Source: Planctomycetaceae bacterium
Lineage (GTDB): Bacteria > Planctomycetota > Planctomycetia > Pirellulales > Thermoguttaceae
NCBI GenBank assembly: GCA_031274045.1
Contig: JAISQS010000691.1
Coordinates: forward strand, 1 to 9,442
Length of the DNA stretch: 9,442 nt
Direction: 5' to 3'
Made by a program: the position numbers and the translations under genes. The notes under the pieces were generated by a model that had not been told where the DNA came from, did not search any database, and was given only the letters and a program-made list of their open reading frames with translations. Shown here one piece after another: positions 6,829 to 9,442 of this stretch. Position 1 is the stretch's first letter. Every line of letters starts with the position of its first letter.

Positions 6829-8577
6829 ATGATTTCTGATGTTTGTGATAATTCCGGTGCGGAGCTTCGTAGTCGTGTTGAGCGGATATTGTTGTCTGAT
6901 GTAATGTTGCCGGGTCAATATATTGGCGGTGAGCTTGGTAGTGTTGTTAAGGATCGGTCTGGTGTGCGCGGGCGATTCTGTTTTGCGTTTCCTGATGTTT
7001 ACACGATTGGCATGAGTAATTATGGGTTGCAGTTGTTGTATGCGATTATGAATCGACGTGATGATTGGGCGTGTGAGCGGGTGTTTATGCCGTATCCTGA
7101 TATGGAGAATTCGTTGCGCAAAAACGGCTTGCCGCTTTATTCTCTTGAGACATTTACGCCGTTATCTGAATTTGATGTAATCGGTTTTTCTTTGCAATAC
7201 GAGATGTCATTTACCAATGTCCTCACGATACTTGATCTTGGCGGTATTCCGATACATTGTGTGGATCGTTCGATGTCGTTTCCGCTTGTGGTTGCGGGTG
7301 GACCTTCGGCGGCGAATCCTGAGCCGATGAGTGATTTTATTGATCTTTTTATGATTGGTGATGGTGAGGAGTTGTTGCCGTTGGTTTGTGCGAGTTGGCT
7401 TGAGTTGCGGTTGGGGCAAAGTGATATTAGTCGTCGTGATGCGTTGCTTGAGATGGGGCGGCGTTTCAAAAATGTTGTTGTGCCGCGATTTTATTCGGTT
7501 CAATACAACGCGAACGGTTTGGCAAATTGTCCGAAGCCGACAGAACAAGGTCTCCCTGAAATTATTTGTCCTGCGATAATTGATGATATTGAGAAGTATG
7601 AGCCTCCGGTGAATCGTATTGTGCCTTTTATTGAGTGTGTTCATGATCGTGTGTCGATTGAGGTTATGCGTGGTTGTCCGGGGCGTTGTAAATTTTGTGT
7701 TAGTACGGTGCAAAAAAAACCGTTGCGGTTTCGCAGTCCCGAATCGATAGTTCAATTTGCGTATCAATCATCTCTTGCAACAGGTTCTAAAGAGGTTTCT
7801 TTGTTATCTCTTTCAACGAGTGATTATCCGAAGTTGGATGATTTATTGACAAAATTGCGAGAGACACTTACGCCGTTGGGTGTGACAATTTCTGTTCCAA
7901 GTCTGCGCGTTAATCGTCAATTGAGTGATATGATGCAGAAGTTGACAACGGAGCGGACATCGGGTCTTACGCTTGCGCCGGAAGCGGCGCGGGATGAGAT
8001 GCGTCAAAGAATCGGGAAACCGATTACGAATGAGAACTTGCTTGCGGGGTGCGAGACGGCGTTTGCCAATGGATTTAATCGTGTGAAGATGTATTTTTTG
8101 TGCGGGTTGCCGGATGAGACGGAGGCGGATATTGACGGGATAATTGATCTGTCTGTTGAGATAATGAAGTTGGGCAAAAAAATTCGCGGGCGTAATCCAA
8201 TTGTAACAACCAATGTCTCAAATTTTGTCCCGAAACCGCATACCGCATGGGAACGAGTCGGAATGCAAAGCCGCCAATATTTCAAGGAAGTACACAATCG
8301 GCTAGTCAATCAGGCAAAACGAACAGGCATTTCTCTCAAATATCATTCGTTGGATACGAGTCTGCTTGAGGCGTTTATTTGTAGGGCGGATCGCCGCGCC
8401 GGACAAGTAATAGAAAGAGCATGGCAACTCGGCGCAAGATTGGACGCATGGTCAGACTACTTTCAAAACAACATCTGGCAACAAGCAATCAACGAGTCTG
8501 GATTAAACGTTGCGCAAATTGTCCACACCGATATACAAGAAACCGACGAACTACCATGGGAACATGTAAGATATTAA
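6829..8577 (+). CDS. B12-binding-domain radical SAM protein, TIGR03960 family
   Basis: A 582-residue cytoplasmic radical SAM protein. The N-terminal half (about 40-200) is a Rossmann-like cobalamin-binding-type domain with FCFAFPDVYTIGMSNYG and, later, GGPSAANPEPMSDFIDLF with IGDGEE. The usual DxHxxG cobalamin-ligand motif is absent. The radical SAM core has the CxxxCxxC cluster motif (C283, C287, C290 in RGCPGRCKFC), which would bind a [4Fe-4S] cluster and S-adenosylmethionine. Later signatures are LTLAPEAARDEMR (about 379-391), MYFLCGLPDETEAD (about 421-434) and VPKPHTAWERVG (467-478). The order fits TIGR03960 closely. In many bacteria such proteins are fused to, or adjacent to, a DUF2344 protein; neither is seen here. 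The substrate is not established. The protein stops at PWEHVRY, where remembered relatives usually continue with a short tail, and palindromic DNA begins soon after. It may be co-transcribed with the upstream membrane-protein gene. Confidence 0.95.
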   Translation: MISDVCDNSGAELRSRVERILLSDVMLPGQYIGGELGSVVKDRSGVRGRFCFAFPDVYTIGMSNYGLQLLYAIMNRRDDWACERVFMPYPDMENSLRKNGLPLYSLETFTPLSEFDVIGFSLQYEMSFTNVLTILDLGGIPIHCVDRSMSFPLVVAGGPSAANPEPMSDFIDLFMIGDGEELLPLVCASWLELRLGQSDISRRDALLEMGRRFKNVVVPRFYSVQYNANGLANCPKPTEQGLPEIICPAIIDDIEKYEPPVNRIVPFIECVHDRVSIEVMRGCPGRCKFCVSTVQKKPLRFRSPESIVQFAYQSSLATGSKEVSLLSLSTSDYPKLDDLLTKLRETLTPLGVTISVPSLRVNRQLSDMMQKLTTERTSGLTLAPEAARDEMRQRIGKPITNENLLAGCETAFANGFNRVKMYFLCGLPDETEADIDGIIDLSVEIMKLGKKIRGRNPIVTTNVSNFVPKPHTAWERVGMQSRQYFKEVHNRLVNQAKRTGISLKYHSLDTSLLEAFICRADRRAGQVIERAWQLGARLDAWSDYFQNNIWQQAINESGLNVAQIVHTDIQETDELPWEHVRY

Positions 8578-8625
8578 AAAATACAGTTTATTTCGGATAT
8601 TGTGGGGGCATCCATTTGTGCCTTT

Positions 8626-8658
8626 TATCAATACGCGGTATCAATACCCTGAAAGGGT
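8626..8658. repeat. Short direct and inverted repeat cluster after the radical SAM gene
   Basis: TATCAATAC occurs at 8626-8634 and 8639-8647. The second copy lies in the palindrome GGTATCAATACC (8637-8648), and next to it ACCCT-GAA-AGGGT (8646-8658) forms a 5-bp hairpin. The compact palindromes resemble the degenerate edge of a palindromic repeat element. As a terminator it is weak because no T-run follows directly. Confidence 0.5.
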
Positions 8659-8671
8659 CAGATAAAAACGG

Positions 8672-9134
8672 GCGAACATTTTTTTGTAATATATCAGCGA
8701 AATATCCGTCTTTAACTCAACCTTATCTTTACCTGATTTTTCCTAAACAAAACAACCTTAGTAGCCATTGTATTACCTCTCAGATAACAAAACCTTATTA
8801 TTTCCAAATTATTTCCAATCCGTTCTATGTTTTTGCGTTATTACATTCCGTTAGGAATGTATCGCTCGGTAGAAGATGAATCCTCTGCCGAGTCTTCGCA
8901 TTCCGTAGGAATGCAATCCCGTGACTTACCCAACGGTGGCATTCCTACGGAATGCTCGTGTGTGAGAACATCATTTTCTACCGAACGATGCAAACCTACG
9001 GCTTGCAAAACTATGATATTACATGGCTACTAAGGTTGTTTTTGTAAGAAAATCAGGTCGTAAATAATGTTTGTTTTTTCTACAGCGTTGAAGTATTTCA
9101 CTGATATATTACGTTTTTAGTTTTAGCCGTTCGC
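8672..9134. repeat. Large nested inverted repeat of about 460 bp with four 17-18-nt hairpins
   Basis: Nested pairs from outside in are as follows. GCGAAC (8672-8677) pairs with GTTCGC (9129-9134). GTAATATATCAGCGAAATA (8686-8704) pairs with 9094-9112 at 18 of 19. ACCTGATTTT (8731-8740) pairs exactly with 9049-9058. A 20-nt exact pair lies at 8749-8768 and 9023-9042. TCGGTAGAAGATGA (8866-8879) pairs with 8971-8984 at 13 of 14. Inside are small palindromes at 8843-8860 (ACATTCCGTTAGGAATGT), 8898-8914 (GCATTCCGTAGGAATGC), 8939-8955 (GCATTCCTACGGAATGC) and 8990-9006 (GCAAACCTACGGCTTGC, one mismatch). The architecture parallels the island at 2293-2561 but the arm sequences differ. The most likely identity is a non-autonomous hairpin element or a structured RNA. 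No transposase is encoded nearby. Confidence 0.8.
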
Positions 9135-9238
9135 GAGGGAACTTGCTCACTGCACCGTTTTACTTTGACACAACACTTACGCAGTCAAAAACAGTAATTA
9201 CTTCTCGTCGGTAGCAAGCTACCGTCGCTAACGGCTAA
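9123..9238. repeat. Inverted repeat with internal GGTAGC hairpin
   Basis: TTAGCCGTTCGCGA at 9123-9136 pairs with TCGCTAACGGCTAA at 9225-9238 at 13 of 14 positions. Just inside the right arm is CGGTAGCAAGCTACCG (9209-9224), a perfect 7-bp hairpin with a 2-nt loop. The left arm shares its GTTCGC with the outermost pair of the neighbouring large palindrome, so the two elements overlap or form one composite. Confidence 0.65.
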
Positions 9239-9313
9239 CTAACAGCAGTAATGGAACAAGTCTATTATTTCATGTTAACTCGCCAACAAAAAATATAAAA
9301 GAGTCTACGTTTT

Positions 9314-9442
9314 TTATGGCGGAAATTCGGCGAATGGGGATTTTTCTTTTTTGCTGTCTTCGGCGTAGATCGACACAATTACAATATTATGTAAGTTTGC
9401 AAAATCTACTACGTCTTGGCGATCAATAAATATTGTTCTGTC
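9314..9442 (-). CDS. C-terminal end of an unidentified protein (partial)
   Basis: Read from the right edge on the minus strand, an open frame of 42 codons ends at TAA (9314-9316) and has no start in the window. The peptide begins DRTIFIDRQDVVDFANLHNI, continues with a hydrophobic strand (IVIVS), and ends in a charged tail finishing FAEFPP. Balanced composition, an amphipathic helix followed by a beta strand, and the position convergent to the radical SAM gene all suggest a genuine gene end. I do not recognise the family. The frame is short, so a chance reading frame cannot be excluded. Confidence 0.55.
   Translation of the reverse strand, partial: DRTIFIDRQDVVDFANLHNIVIVSIYAEDSKKEKSPFAEFPP

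Larger units (their letters stand above)
8578..9313. other. Convergent intergenic region filled with inverted repeats
   Basis: This 736-bp stretch lies between the radical SAM stop codon and the stop codon of the partial minus-strand gene. It contains short direct and inverted repeats (8626-8658), a large nested inverted repeat (8672-9134) and a second palindrome (9123-9238). No coding frame is convincing. No canonical Rho-independent terminator (GC-rich stem followed directly by T residues) was found, although the palindromes could themselves end transcription from both sides. Confidence 0.65.

Noticed and set aside
8421..8879. Plus-strand open frame of 152 codons
   Set aside because: The first half is a shifted frame of the radical SAM gene and the rest reads into the palindrome. 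The translation has no protein-like motif.

Overview
The window looks like a chromosomal segment of a relatively AT-rich member of the Planctomycetota, perhaps one of the low-GC gut or anaerobic Pirellulales-type lineages. This rests on family resemblance, not on a marker gene. Both minus-strand genes and the membrane-protein gene resemble, from memory, proteins widespread in planctomycetes. Most genes lack a clear Shine-Dalgarno sequence, as is common there. Four complete genes and one partial gene are supported.

Region 1 (6-4127, minus strand) holds a two-gene module. The upstream gene (2790-4127) encodes a P-loop GTPase with a split zinc ribbon. The downstream gene (6-2156) encodes a GTPase-associated protein of the GAP1-N2 type, followed by one membrane anchor, a coiled coil and an unrecognised C-terminal domain. 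GAP1/GTPase pairs have been predicted by comparative genomics to be NTP-dependent conflict or signalling systems. This is the best candidate for an under-described system here. The genes are separated by 633 bp that contain a large nested palindrome, so they may not share one simple transcript.

Region 2 (4128-4979) is an 852-bp divergent intergenic region with an AT-rich palindromic element of about 220 bp, plus short tandem, direct and inverted repeats. Region 3 (4980-8577, plus strand) carries a multi-spanning membrane protein with a long Thr/Asn/Pro-rich insert and, 79 bp later, a TIGR03960-type radical SAM protein. Region 4 (8578-9313) lies between convergent genes and is nearly filled by palindromic repeats, including a nested inverted repeat of about 460 bp. 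At the right edge a minus-strand gene ends at 9314 and begins outside the window.

Two cross-cutting features stand out. Eight hairpins of 17-18 nt in two separate islands share a CCGTAGG/CCTACGG-type core, with stems that differ in sequence but stay paired. Genes also switch repeatedly between T/G-rich and A/C-rich coding-strand blocks inside one reading frame, with matching changes in synonymous codon choice.
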